Numbered from the stretch's first letter, positions 50,403 to 59,076 are shown. The stretch is DNA of 64,000 nt from Mycetocola_A sp015752285 (GCF_015752285.1 NZ_JADOUY010000001.1:496001-560000); one strand, 5' to 3'. Notes: generated from the letters alone by a model not told the origin. Numbers and translations are program-made.

Positions 50403-51695
50403 ATGACCCGTTCCCTGGTCCCGACCCCGGCCCAGCTCGCCTGGCAACGCCGCGGACTCGGAATGTTCGTCCATTTCGGACTCAACACCTTCGCCGATCG
50501 CGAGTGGAGCGACGGCACGCTGTCGCCTGACCTGTTCGACCCGGAGCATCTGGATGCCGATCAGTGGGCCGAGGTCGCCGCCGGCCTCGGTGCGACCTAT
50601 GTCGTGCTCACCGCCAAGCACCACGACGGTTTCTGCCTGTGGCCGACGGCGACGACCGACTACTCCGTGGCATCCGCCCCGTGGAAGAACGGCCAGGGAG
50701 ACGTCGTCGCCGAACTCGCCGCCGCCTGCCGACGCCGTGGGCTCGCTCTCGGACTGTATCTCTCGCCCTGGGACCGCCATTCACCGAGCTACGACGACCC
50801 GGCAGCATACGACGATGTCTACGTCGCCCAGCTCACCGAACTCTGCACCCGGTACGGCGAACTGGTCGAGATGTGGTTCGACGGCGCCGGTTCAGAAGGG
50901 CGCGTGTACGACTGGGCTCGCTTCATGGACGTGGTGCGCACCACCCAGCCCGGCGCGATGGTCTTCAACATGGGAGAGCCAACCATCCGCTGGGTCGGCA
51001 ACGAAGACGGCCTCGCCACCGACCCGGTGCGGTACGTCGTCGACCGCACCGCAGACAACCAGTACGTCGAATCGGCCACAGCGCTGACCACCGAGGCATA
51101 CCTCCCGCCGGAGTGTGACGTCTCACTGCGGCGCAAATGGTTCTGGAGTCCCGGCGACGAGCCGAAAACCGTCGAACATCTGCTCGGGATCTTCTACCGG
51201 TCGGTCGGACTCGGCGCGAATCTTCTTCTCAACGTGCCGCCAGACACGTCTGGCCGCATTTCCGAAGCGGATGGCGCCCGGCTGGTCGGGTTCCGCACCG
51301 AACTCGACCGGAGGCTCGGGAATCCTCTAGCGACCACACTCGAGGTCGACAGCGACCACGTGACGGCGCGCTGGGACCGATCTGTGCCCCTCGAGCACCT
51401 CGAGCTCGAGGAGGACCTGAGCGCAGGCCAGCGGGTTACGTCTCACACCGTTCGTATCGACGGCCGCACCGTCGCCGAGGGCGGAACGATCGGCATCCGC
51501 CGAATCCACGGCATCCCGCGCACCACAGCCCATGAGCTCACCGTCGATCTGAACGGGGACGGTGGCGCGCTCAGGTCGGTCACCGTACGCACGGGTGGGG
51601 ACGGCTCCTCCCCGCCCGAGATCCCTGCCGGCTACGAGGCACCGACCGAGGCGCCGGAAGACCTCGAGCGTCCGCGCTCTCCGGAAGTAAGGTAA
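50403..51695 (+). CDS. GH29 family alpha-L-fucosidase
   Basis: 430 residues, cytoplasmic. The GH29 fold has WQRRGLGMFVHFGLNTF (about 14-30), YVVLTAKHHDGFCLWP (about 65-80), YLSPWDRHSP and the nucleophile segment VEMWFDGAGSEG (about 158-169), in which Asp163 is the predicted nucleophile. A small C-terminal beta-domain (about 335-410) follows. It removes alpha-linked fucose from oligosaccharides taken up by the cell. A GT11 fucosyltransferase is encoded 30 kb away; no fucose catabolic genes lie near it. Confidence 0.9.
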   Translation: MTRSLVPTPAQLAWQRRGLGMFVHFGLNTFADREWSDGTLSPDLFDPEHLDADQWAEVAAGLGATYVVLTAKHHDGFCLWPTATTDYSVASAPWKNGQGDVVAELAAACRRRGLALGLYLSPWDRHSPSYDDPAAYDDVYVAQLTELCTRYGELVEMWFDGAGSEGRVYDWARFMDVVRTTQPGAMVFNMGEPTIRWVGNEDGLATDPVRYVVDRTADNQYVESATALTTEAYLPPECDVSLRRKWFWSPGDEPKTVEHLLGIFYRSVGLGANLLLNVPPDTSGRISEADGARLVGFRTELDRRLGNPLATTLEVDSDHVTARWDRSVPLEHLELEEDLSAGQRVTSHTVRIDGRTVAEGGTIGIRRIHGIPRTTAHELTVDLNGDGGALRSVTVRTGGDGSSPPEIPAGYEAPTEAPEDLERPRSPEVR

Positions 51696-51706
51696 GGCAA
51701 CCCTTA
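51688..51706. promoter_or_regulatory. IdeR/DtxR box 1
   Basis: TAAGGTAAGGCAACCCTTA, 14 of 19 positions agree with the TTAGGTTAGGCTAACCTAA consensus. Confidence 0.75.
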
Positions 51707-51716
51707 GGCAGCCTGC

Positions 51717-51735
51717 TAGGGTTAGGCGACCCTTA
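51717..51735. promoter_or_regulatory. IdeR/DtxR box 2
   Basis: TAGGGTTAGGCGACCCTTA, 14 of 19 consensus positions, 29 bp downstream of box 1 (about three helix turns). It lies just before the ribosome site of the SIP gene. Confidence 0.75.
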
Positions 51736-51740
51736 GTTCC

Positions 51741-51746
51741 GAGGAG
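51741..51746 (+). promoter_or_regulatory. ribosome binding site GAGGAG before an ATT codon
   Basis: GAGGAG lies 5 nt before ATT at 51752. This supports ATT as the start of the SIP gene; no ATG, GTG or TTG occurs in frame between the upstream stop (51734) and residue 87. Confidence 0.7.
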
Positions 51747-51751
51747 CCGAC

Positions 51752-52705
51752 ATTTCCATCCAGCCCCAGCGCGCGTTCCGCGTCCGCGTCACCCGCGCCC
51801 ACCGACTCAGCCCGAGCCTGCTGCGGGCCACGTTCTCGGGTGATGACCTTCAGCACATTGCCGACGACGGTCTCGACCAGCGCATCAAGGTCCTCTTCCC
51901 GATCGACGGCATCGGCTTCACCGACATCGGACTGCTCGACAGCCCGCCCGCCCCCGTCACGGAATGGTACGGACGGTGGCGCACCCTGCCGGACGCGCTT
52001 CGGAACCCGATGCGCACCTACACGGTCAGGAACCCGCGGCCGGCCGTCGGTGAGGTCGATATCGACTTCGTGCTCCACGGCGATGGCGGGCCGGCATCGG
52101 CGTGGGCCTCCACAGCATCGCCCGGCGACGAGATCGTGATCGTCGGACCCGACGGCCGGTCCGAGCAGCGAGGTGGAATCGAGTGGAAGCCGGGCGAGGC
52201 CAGGGTCGTGCTGCTCGCCGGCGACGAAACCGCTCTCCCCGCGATCTGCGCGATCCTCGAATCGCTGCCGGCGGGCATCCGCGGCCAGGCCTTCATCGAG
52301 GTGCCGCACTCCGACGATGCCCTTCCTGTGCAGACGGCGTCGAGTGTGATGCTGACCTGGCTCCCGCGCGACGGCGCTCCCCTCGGCGAGCGCCTCAGCT
52401 CGGCGGTTCGCGCCTGGGCGGCCGAATCGGCGAGCGCTCCAACGACGGATGCCGTCGGCGACTCCGCCGACCCGACCGGCGACGGCCCCGATGACACGGG
52501 TCTGGCCGACCCGGGGACCGACGACGTGCTCTGGGACGTCCCCGCAGACGAACCCGTACATCCTCACGGCGGGCTCTACGCCTGGCTCGCCGGCGAGGCC
52601 GGCGTGATCACCGGACTGCGCCGCCACCTCGTGCGTGAGGTGGGAATTGACCGAAGCCAGGTCGCCTTCATGGGCTACTGGCGCGACGGTCGCTCCGAAA
52701 ACTGA
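51752..52705 (+). CDS. siderophore-interacting protein (SIP family ferric reductase), ATT start
   Basis: 317 residues. The N-terminal FAD domain (FRVRVTRAHRLSPSLLRATF; then RIKVLFPIDG, and RTYTVRNP) and the NAD(P)-like domain (LLAGDETALPAICAILESL, about 155-173; FMGYWRDG at the end) are those of ViuB/SIP ferric-siderophore reductases. An acidic low-complexity insert of about 40 residues (about 230-265) is species-specific. The family's N-terminal half precedes the first ATG (52010), so translation must start upstream: ATT 51752, after GAGGAG, is the only sensible site. It begins an iron-uptake operon under two IdeR boxes. Confidence 0.85.
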   Translation: MSIQPQRAFRVRVTRAHRLSPSLLRATFSGDDLQHIADDGLDQRIKVLFPIDGIGFTDIGLLDSPPAPVTEWYGRWRTLPDALRNPMRTYTVRNPRPAVGEVDIDFVLHGDGGPASAWASTASPGDEIVIVGPDGRSEQRGGIEWKPGEARVVLLAGDETALPAICAILESLPAGIRGQAFIEVPHSDDALPVQTASSVMLTWLPRDGAPLGERLSSAVRAWAAESASAPTTDAVGDSADPTGDGPDDTGLADPGTDDVLWDVPADEPVHPHGGLYAWLAGEAGVITGLRRHLVREVGIDRSQVAFMGYWRDGRSEN

Positions 52706-52746
52706 CGCTTGCCGTTTCTTCCGCTCACCCCACTCGAAAGGACCCT

Positions 52747-53772
52747 ATGTCCCGCCTGTCCCGCTCCGCCGCCCTCACAGCGGCCGCGTTGCTCACCGTC
52801 GGCCTCGCCGCCTGCTCCACCCCTGCCGCGGATGAACCTGCAGCAGGGAATGGCGACTTCACCCCGATCACCATCGAACACGCCCTGGGCACGACCGAGA
52901 TCACCGAGCAGCCTGAACGGGTGGCAACGGTGAACTGGGCCAACCACGAGGTCCCGCTCGCGCTCGGTGTCGTCCCGGTGGGTATGGCTGCAGCGAACTT
53001 CGGTGACGACGACGGCGACGGCGTGCTTCCCTGGGTCGCCGAGAAGCTCGACGAACTGGACGCCGAGACGCCGGTGCTCTTCGACGAGAGCGACGGCATC
53101 GACTTCGAGGCCGTCGCAGACACCGAACCCGATGTGATCCTCGCCGCATACTCGGGCCTCACACAGGAGGACTACGACACTCTCAGCGAGATCGCTCCCG
53201 TCGTCGCGTACCCCGAGACCGCGTGGGGAACATCCTGGCGCGACATGATCTCGCTCAACAGTGAGGCGATGGGCATGGGCGACGAGGGCGAGGCCCTGAT
53301 CACCGCTCTCGAGCAGGAGGTCACCGACACCGCAGCCGAGTACCCGCAGCTCGAGGGCAAGACCGCGATGTTCCTCACCCACGTCGACGCCTCCGACCTC
53401 AGCCAGGTCAGCTTCTACACGACCCACGACACCCGGGCCATGTTCTTCGAAGACATCGGACTGTCATTCCCGGCGAGCATCGCAGATGCTTCGGCCGCGA
53501 CAGACAAGTTCTCGCTCACCCAGAGCGCGGAACAGGCGGATGCCTTCAGCGACGTCGACATCATCGTCACCTATGGCGACGAAGAACTCGTCACCACCCT
53601 CGAGGGTGACCCGTTGCTGTCACAGATCCCTGCAGTGAAGAACGGCTCGATCGTTCTGCTCCCGGGCACCAGCCCGCTAGGCACCGCCGCGAACCCCACA
53701 CCACTGTCGATCTCCTGGGTCCTCGACGACTACCTCGAGTTGCTCGCCACAGCGGCAGACGCCGCGGCGTGA
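52747..53772 (+). CDS. iron-siderophore ABC transporter substrate-binding lipoprotein
   Basis: 341 residues. Lipobox LAAC with Cys23. The FecB/FhuD-type fold is seen in ITIEHALGTTEITEQPERVA (about 40-59), DGIDFEAVADTEPDVILAAYSGLT (about 118-141) and the C-terminal YLELLATAADA. It should bind a ferric siderophore, of hydroxamate type judging by the fold group, though that is uncertain. It follows the SIP gene by 41 nt, and a GAAAGG ribosome site precedes the ATG. Confidence 0.9.
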   Translation: MSRLSRSAALTAAALLTVGLAACSTPAADEPAAGNGDFTPITIEHALGTTEITEQPERVATVNWANHEVPLALGVVPVGMAAANFGDDDGDGVLPWVAEKLDELDAETPVLFDESDGIDFEAVADTEPDVILAAYSGLTQEDYDTLSEIAPVVAYPETAWGTSWRDMISLNSEAMGMGDEGEALITALEQEVTDTAAEYPQLEGKTAMFLTHVDASDLSQVSFYTTHDTRAMFFEDIGLSFPASIADASAATDKFSLTQSAEQADAFSDVDIIVTYGDEELVTTLEGDPLLSQIPAVKNGSIVLLPGTSPLGTAANPTPLSISWVLDDYLELLATAADAAA

Positions 53773-53782
53773 TCGCGGTCGA

Positions 53783-54826
53783 GTGACCTCCGTCCAGCCA
53801 GCCGCCGTCTCGGGCGTCGCACTTGTGCGGCGCCCGAGGCGTCTTCGGAGTGCCTGGCTGGTCGGTCTCGTCGTCGTCCTTCTCGCGCTGTGCGCGGCAT
53901 CCGTCGTCGTCGGATCACGCAACGTCGACGTGTCGGACGTTCTCGCGGCGCTCGGCGGCTCCATCGACGGATTCGACCGGGCCGCCGTGGCCAAGCGCAT
54001 CCCACGCACGCTTCTTGCCGTCGCCGCCGGAGCGGCCCTCGCCGTCTCGGGTGCCGTGTTGCAGGGCGTGACGCGCAACCCGCTCGCCGACCCGGGCATC
54101 CTCGGGATCAACACCGGAGCATCGCTCGCGGTGGTTTCGGGCATCGCTTATTTCGGGCTCTCGACGGCGACGGGTTTCATCTGGGTCGCCATCGCCGGAG
54201 CAGGGGTCACCGCTGCCTTCGTCTACGCGGTCGGCTCACTGGGCCGGGGAGGAGCAACGCCACTCAAGCTCGCCCTCGCGGGAGCGGCAACCGCCGCAGC
54301 CCTGGCGAGCTTCGTCAGCGCGGTAGTGCTCGGGCGCAACGACATCGCCGGCAGCGCCCTGTCGTGGCAGATCGGCGGCGTCGGCGGTGGCACCGACGAG
54401 AGCCTCAGGCACGTCGCACCCTTCCTCCTCGTCGGCTTCGTGCTCTGCCTGTTGTCTGCACGAAGCCTCAACTCGCTTGCCCTCGGCGACGACCTCGCTG
54501 CCGGTCTCGGTGAGCGTGTCGCCCTCGTCCGCGGCGTCGCCGCCCTGGGCGCCGTCATCCTGTGTGGCGCCGCGACCGCCGTCACCGGGCCGATCGCCTT
54601 CGTCGGACTCGTCGTCCCCCACGCCTGCCGCCTGCTCATCGGCACCGATCATCGCTGGCTGTTGCCGTTCTCCGCGGTGCTCGGCGCTGCCCTGCTCACC
54701 GGGGCAGACGTGCTCGGCCGGGTCATCGCACGGCCCGAGGAGATCGATGTCGGCATTCTCACAGCGCTGATCGGTGCGCCGTTCTTCATTTACATCGTTC
54801 GCCGGCAGAAGGTGCGCGCCCTGTGA
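53783..54826 (+). CDS. FecCD family iron-siderophore permease 1
   Basis: 347 residues with about nine or ten spans. The FecCD pattern is visible: RIPRTLLAVAAGAALAVSGAV followed by QGVTRNPLADPGILGINTGA (about 80-100), and GPIAFVGLVVPHACRLLIG (about 270-288) at the ATPase contact. GTG start 10 nt after the binding-protein stop. Couples with permease 2 and the ATPase in one complex. Confidence 0.9.
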   Translation: MTSVQPAAVSGVALVRRPRRLRSAWLVGLVVVLLALCAASVVVGSRNVDVSDVLAALGGSIDGFDRAAVAKRIPRTLLAVAAGAALAVSGAVLQGVTRNPLADPGILGINTGASLAVVSGIAYFGLSTATGFIWVAIAGAGVTAAFVYAVGSLGRGGATPLKLALAGAATAAALASFVSAVVLGRNDIAGSALSWQIGGVGGGTDESLRHVAPFLLVGFVLCLLSARSLNSLALGDDLAAGLGERVALVRGVAALGAVILCGAATAVTGPIAFVGLVVPHACRLLIGTDHRWLLPFSAVLGAALLTGADVLGRVIARPEEIDVGILTALIGAPFFIYIVRRQKVRAL

Positions 54827-55866
54827 CGACCCGGACCCTGATCACGGCGGATGCCGTCGCCTCCGGCCGGCGACGTCGCGCGATCCGCCGATCCCGGGTG
54901 ATCGCCGTGCTCGCTCTCCTGATCGTGCTCGTCTTCGCGCTGAGCCTGATGATCGGCCAGACGTTCTATCCGCCATCGGATGTTCTTGCGGTGATCCTCG
55001 GCGACCAGGTGCCAGGGGCGACTTTCACGGTCGGCCGCCTGCGCCTGCCTCGGGCCACGCTCGCCATCCTCGCCGGCCTGTGCTTCGGACTCGGTGGCGT
55101 CACGTTCCAGACGATGCTGCGCAACCCGCTCGCCAGCCCGGACATCATCGGCATCACCTCAGGCGCCAGCGCGGCGGCGGCCTTCGCCATCGTGACTCTT
55201 TCCCTCAACGAAACAGCAGTGTCTGCGTTCGCCATCGTCGTCGGCCTCGCTGTCGCGCTGGTCATCTACGGCCTGTCGTTCAAGGGCGGGGTCGTCGGCA
55301 CACGGCTCATCCTCATCGGGATCGGCATCGCCGCGATGCTCAACAGTGTCACCGCATACGTGTTGTCACAGGCCGCCGACTGGGATCTGCAAGCGGCGGA
55401 ACGCTGGCTCACCGGAAGCCTCAACGGCACCGGCTGGAACCAGGTCCTCCCCGTGCTCGTTGCGATCGTGGTTCTCGCCCCCGTTCTCCTCGGCCAGTCG
55501 CGCAACCTGTCGATGACGCAGCTGGGCGACGACACGGCATCCGCTCTCGGTGTGCGGGTCGGCCGCACCCGCCTCATCGTCATCGTCTCGGCCGTCGGGC
55601 TCATCGCTTTCGCGACCGCCGCTGCCGGCCCGATCGCCTTCGTCGCCTTTCTCGCCGGCCCGATCGCCGCACGGATCGTCGGCCCGAACGGCTCCCTGCT
55701 CGTTCCGGCCGGGCTCGTCGGGGCCCTTCTTGTGCTCGTCGCCGACTTCTGCGGCCAGTACCTGCTGGGCTCCCGATTCCCGGTCGGCATCGTCACCGGT
55801 GTGCTCGGCGCCCCGTTCCTCATCTACCTGATCATCCGCACCAATCGCGCGGGAGGCTCACTATGA
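54823..55866 (+). CDS. FecCD family iron-siderophore permease 2
   Basis: 347 residues with about nine spans. It has RLPRATLAILAGLCFGLGGV with FQTMLRNPLASPDIIGITSG (about 85-105) and GPIAFVAFLAGPIAARIVGPN. GTG at 54823 overlaps the previous stop by 4 nt (GTGA). It forms the membrane heterodimer with permease 1. Confidence 0.9.
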   Translation: MTTRTLITADAVASGRRRRAIRRSRVIAVLALLIVLVFALSLMIGQTFYPPSDVLAVILGDQVPGATFTVGRLRLPRATLAILAGLCFGLGGVTFQTMLRNPLASPDIIGITSGASAAAAFAIVTLSLNETAVSAFAIVVGLAVALVIYGLSFKGGVVGTRLILIGIGIAAMLNSVTAYVLSQAADWDLQAAERWLTGSLNGTGWNQVLPVLVAIVVLAPVLLGQSRNLSMTQLGDDTASALGVRVGRTRLIVIVSAVGLIAFATAAAGPIAFVAFLAGPIAARIVGPNGSLLVPAGLVGALLVLVADFCGQYLLGSRFPVGIVTGVLGAPFLIYLIIRTNRAGGSL

Positions 55867-56672
55867 CCGCTGACCATTCCCTTCTCATCGAGAACCTCAC
55901 CCTCGGCTACGGTGACCACTCCGTCATCGAAAACCTCGATGTCGTCATTCCGCCCGGCCGGGTCACCGCGATCGTCGGGGCCAACGCCTGCGGCAAATCG
56001 ACACTGCTCCGGTCGATGTCGCGCCTGCTCGCCCCTCGCGCCGGTCGCGTCCTCCTCGACGGCACAGCCGTCCACCGGATGCCGGCGAAACAGCTGGCGC
56101 GGACGCTCGGCCTCCTTCCCCAGTCGCCGATCGCTCCAGAAGGCATCACTGTCGCTGACCTCGTCGGCCGGGGCCGCCACCCCCACCAGGGCATGTTCGC
56201 GCGGTGGAGCACCGCGGACGACGTGGCCGTGGCATCCGCCCTCGAGGCGACGGACACCGTCTCACTGGCCGACCGTGCCGTCGACGAACTGTCTGGCGGC
56301 CAGCGCCAACGCGTCTGGATTGCGATGGCACTTGCGCAGGAGACCGACCTGCTCCTGCTCGACGAACCGACGACGTTCCTCGACGTGAGCCACCAGATCG
56401 AAGTACTCGACCTGCTCACCGACCTCAACCGCCGGCACGGCACGACAATCGTGATGGTGCTGCACGACCTCAACCTGGCTGCGCGCTACGCCGATCACCT
56501 CATCGCCCTGGCATCCCGGCGCGTGCACGCCGTCGGCGACGCTGCCGCAGTGCTGACCGAAGACAACATCCGAGCCGTCTTCGGACTCGACAGCCGGGTC
56601 ATCGTCGACCCGACGTCCGGCAAGCCGCTGATGCTCCCCCTCGGCCGGCACCACACGGTCGATCCGGCCTGA
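55863..56672 (+). CDS. iron-siderophore ABC transporter ATP-binding protein
   Basis: 269 residues of the FecE/FepC class. Walker A GANACGKST (about 39-47), VADLVGRGRHPHQGMFARWS, signature LSGGQRQRVWIAMALAQETD, Walker B LLLLDEPTTFLD and VLHDLNLAARYAD. The 4-nt ATGA overlap with permease 2 indicates tight coupling. It is the last gene of the SIP-binding-permease-permease-ATPase operon. Confidence 0.93.
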   Translation: MTADHSLLIENLTLGYGDHSVIENLDVVIPPGRVTAIVGANACGKSTLLRSMSRLLAPRAGRVLLDGTAVHRMPAKQLARTLGLLPQSPIAPEGITVADLVGRGRHPHQGMFARWSTADDVAVASALEATDTVSLADRAVDELSGGQRQRVWIAMALAQETDLLLLDEPTTFLDVSHQIEVLDLLTDLNRRHGTTIVMVLHDLNLAARYADHLIALASRRVHAVGDAAAVLTEDNIRAVFGLDSRVIVDPTSGKPLMLPLGRHHTVDPA

Positions 56673-56753
56673 AGTGGACTTCGCCGGCGGGGAGTGCTTG
56701 GGTGGGCATGCACCGCACCGAAGCGGAGGCATCGTTTCCTCGAAAGGAACATT

Positions 56754-57689
56754 GTGAAGACTTTTACCCTGCCGAACACCGACATCGTCGCGCCGAACGT
56801 CATCCTCGGAATGATGCGCATTGCCGACAAGACGGACGACGAGGTCCGCGAACTCGTGCACACCGCTCGCGACGCCGGGATCGACTTTCTCGACCACGCG
56901 GATGTCTACGGCAACGACCTGCACGGTTGCGAGCGTCGATTCGCCGAGGCGATGCAGCTCACCTCGTCTGAGCGCGACGCCGTCACCATCCAGACCAAGG
57001 CGGGCATCGTCGGCGATGGGCCGTACTTCGACTTCTCGTACGAGCACATCACCGAATCGGTGAACGGATCGCTCGACGCCCTTCAGACCGATCGCATCGA
57101 CATCCTGCTCCTCCACCGCCCCGACGCACTCGTCGAGCCCGACGAGGTCGCCCGCGCGTTCGACGAACTCGAAAGCGCAGGGAAGGTGACGTCCTTCGGC
57201 GTCTCGAACCACACACCGAGGCAGATCGACCTGCTCAAGCGTTCCGTGACGCAGCCCATCGTGGCCAACCAGCTGCAGCTCTCGATCACCCACGCACCGA
57301 TCGTCACGCAGGGCGTCGCCGCCAACATGCTCGCCGAGCAGCAGTCCGTGACCCTCGACGGCGGCGGCATCGTCGACTACTGCCGCCTCAACGACATCAC
57401 CGTGCAGGCCTGGTCACCGTTCCAGGCTGGCTTCTTCACCGGCGTCTTCCTCGGAAACGAGAAGTACCCGGAGCTCAATGCCGTCCTCGACCGGCTCGCC
57501 GCGAAATACGACGTTCCCGCGATCGCTATCGCCACGGCCTGGATCACCCGCCACCCGGCTCAGATGCAGGTCGTTCTCGGCACGACGAGCCCTGAGCGCG
57601 TCGCTGCAGCGGCACTCGGCTCGGAACTGCCGCTCACCAAGCCCGAGTGGTACGAACTGTTCCGTGCGGCGGGGCACATCGTTCCGTAG
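56754..57689 (+). CDS. aldo/keto reductase (YdhF-like)
   Basis: 311 residues. The AKR barrel has LGMMRIADKTDDEVRELVHTA (about 18-38), the catalytic Asp-Tyr in FLDHADVYG (about 45-53), and IDILLLHRPD with the catalytic His (about 116-125). The C-terminal VLGTTSPERV binds NADPH. This is the YdhF-type group of enzymes with unknown physiological substrates. GTG 56754 follows GAAAGGAAC. Confidence 0.9.
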   Translation: MKTFTLPNTDIVAPNVILGMMRIADKTDDEVRELVHTARDAGIDFLDHADVYGNDLHGCERRFAEAMQLTSSERDAVTIQTKAGIVGDGPYFDFSYEHITESVNGSLDALQTDRIDILLLHRPDALVEPDEVARAFDELESAGKVTSFGVSNHTPRQIDLLKRSVTQPIVANQLQLSITHAPIVTQGVAANMLAEQQSVTLDGGGIVDYCRLNDITVQAWSPFQAGFFTGVFLGNEKYPELNAVLDRLAAKYDVPAIAIATAWITRHPAQMQVVLGTTSPERVAAAALGSELPLTKPEWYELFRAAGHIVP

Positions 57690-57799
57690 CTGCTGACCGC
57701 GCGAGTGCTGCACTTCCATTCCAATGCTGCAGTTGCAACTGCAGCACCGGCGAGGAACTGCAGCACCCGTCGCGTGGCGTCAGTGTGAGAGGTCGATGA
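57690..57799. repeat. intergenic region with 22-bp perfect palindrome
   Basis: TGCTGCAGTTG (57725-57735) and its exact complement CAACTGCAGCA (57736-57746) form a perfect 22-bp palindrome; related half-units GTGCTGCA and AACTGCAGCAC flank it (57706-57775). Located between two convergent genes, so it may be a REP-type element and a bidirectional terminator. Confidence 0.55.
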
Positions 57800-58465
57800 T
57801 CAGAGCTCCGTGATCCCACTGCCGACGAGCATGGCGCCGAGCACGAGGAGCACGATCGCGACGACGATCGCATTGTTGCGCACGAGCCAGTTACGCATCT
57901 CGGCGAGCGCCGGCCTGACGCGATCCCCTCCGACCAGGGCAGCGGCCACAGGGATGGCGATGCTCAGGCAGGCAAGAACGACGAACACGGCGACGGCGAT
58001 CGCGATCTGCCCCCATGGGAGGAACGCACCTCCGATCGTGAAGCCGATACCGGCTGCGAACGCGATCTCCTTGACGTTCGCGGCCGTCAGGAGAAATCCA
58101 AGTCGGACAGCATGCGCCGGGCCTGCGTTGTCGACCGATCGCATCCACCCGGGCAGTTTCGGCTCGTCCGCGCCTCGCGGGCGCGTGCGCCACTTCATGA
58201 CGGCGCCCACCAGCAGTGCTGAACCGACGACGATGCGGAGGATCGCCGCAGGCGTCGCGGAGCCGGCGGCATCATCGGCGAGATCGGATGCCAGTGCAAA
58301 GATGACGACGAGCGCGCACAGGGTCACGGCTCGAGCGGCGAGAAACAGCAGGGCACCCCGCACACCGACCGGTGCGACCAGGAGAAGAAGGACGGCGATG
58401 ATCGGGAGTGGGCTCAGCGCCACGGCGACACCGAGCGGAAGGATTTCGCCGAGAACGACCTGCAT
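57800..58465 (-). CDS. GAP-family (Sap/LysE-superfamily) membrane protein
   Basis: 221 residues with six spans. The start LPLGVAVALSPLPIIAVLLLL (about 10-30), GALLFLAARAVTL, a Pro-rich cytoplasmic loop (KWRTRPRGADEPKLPGWM, about 90-107) and the final pair of spans are the GAP (Sap) pattern. Mycobacterial relatives move peptidoglycolipids or sulfolipids. The substrate here is unknown. Confidence 0.82.
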   Translation of the reverse strand: MQVVLGEILPLGVAVALSPLPIIAVLLLLVAPVGVRGALLFLAARAVTLCALVVIFALASDLADDAAGSATPAAILRIVVGSALLVGAVMKWRTRPRGADEPKLPGWMRSVDNAGPAHAVRLGFLLTAANVKEIAFAAGIGFTIGGAFLPWGQIAIAVAVFVVLACLSIAIPVAAALVGGDRVRPALAEMRNWLVRNNAIVVAIVLLVLGAMLVGSGITEL

Positions 58466-58496
58466 GGTCGCAGGTTATCCGAGGCGGCCACGGAGC

Positions 58497-58531
58497 GCAT
58501 CGGATGCATCGGATGCATCGGATGCATCGAT
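58497..58531. repeat. 9-bp tandem repeat
   Basis: GCATCGGAT repeated three times at 58497-58523, followed by an imperfect fourth copy (GCATCGAT). It lies in the promoter region of the following gene; slippage could vary its length. Confidence 0.85.
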
Positions 58532-58608
58532 CAGTTTTTGAGAAGCCCAGCTGGCCGCTGCTCCGTACGATGGGACTCATCCCCGCCAGCGACAGGAAGG
58601 ACACGGCA

Positions 58609-59076
58609 GTGAACGCCACAAACTCGAGCACAACGAGCAGGAACTCCGACGGATTCTCCGATGCAGAACGCGATGCCATGAAGGAGCGAGCCAGGGAGCT
58701 CAGGTCCGAGGCACGCCAGGGCGAGCGTGACGCCAAGGCACGCGAGAAGGGCGAAGCCGACCTGCTCGCGAAGGTCGCTGAGATGTCGGGCTCCGATCGA
58801 GCCCTCGCAGAAGGGGTGCACGCCATCGTCACAGCCAACGCTCCCGGGCTCATGCCGAAGACCTGGTACGGGATGCCCGCGTACGCAAGGGACGGACAGG
58901 TCGTCTGCTTTTTCCAGGCCGCAGAGAAGTTCGACGCGCGTTACGCGACGTTCGGGTTCAACGACCCTGCCCAGCTCGACGACGGCGCGATGTGGGCGAC
59001 ATCGTTCGCCCTCACCAAACTCACTCCCACCGTCGAGAAGACTCTCGCCGACCTTGTCACGAAAGCAGTGAACTGA
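58609..59076 (+). CDS. DUF1801-like protein
   Basis: 155 residues. A charged N-terminal helix (about 15-45, RDAMKERARELRSEARQGER) precedes a compact domain with APGLMPKTWYGMPAYARDGQ (about 82-101), VCFFQAAEKFDARYATFGF, and a C-terminal LADLVTKAV. This is the fold of DUF1801/YdhG-like proteins. I chose GTG 58609, since AGGAAGG lies 8 nt upstream, over the in-frame ATG at 58570. Function unknown. Confidence 0.82.
   Translation: MNATNSSTTSRNSDGFSDAERDAMKERARELRSEARQGERDAKAREKGEADLLAKVAEMSGSDRALAEGVHAIVTANAPGLMPKTWYGMPAYARDGQVVCFFQAAEKFDARYATFGFNDPAQLDDGAMWATSFALTKLTPTVEKTLADLVTKAVN

Noticed and set aside
51840..52139. Ser/Arg-rich frame overlapping the SIP gene, or a frameshift explaining the missing start
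   Set aside because: The SIP frame is continuous from 51752 to 52705 and matches the family N-terminus, so no frameshift is needed; the overlapping frame is a shadow.
58497..58531. Tandem repeat considered as a CRISPR or satellite seed
   Set aside because: Units are 9 bp without spacers; too short and contiguous for CRISPR.
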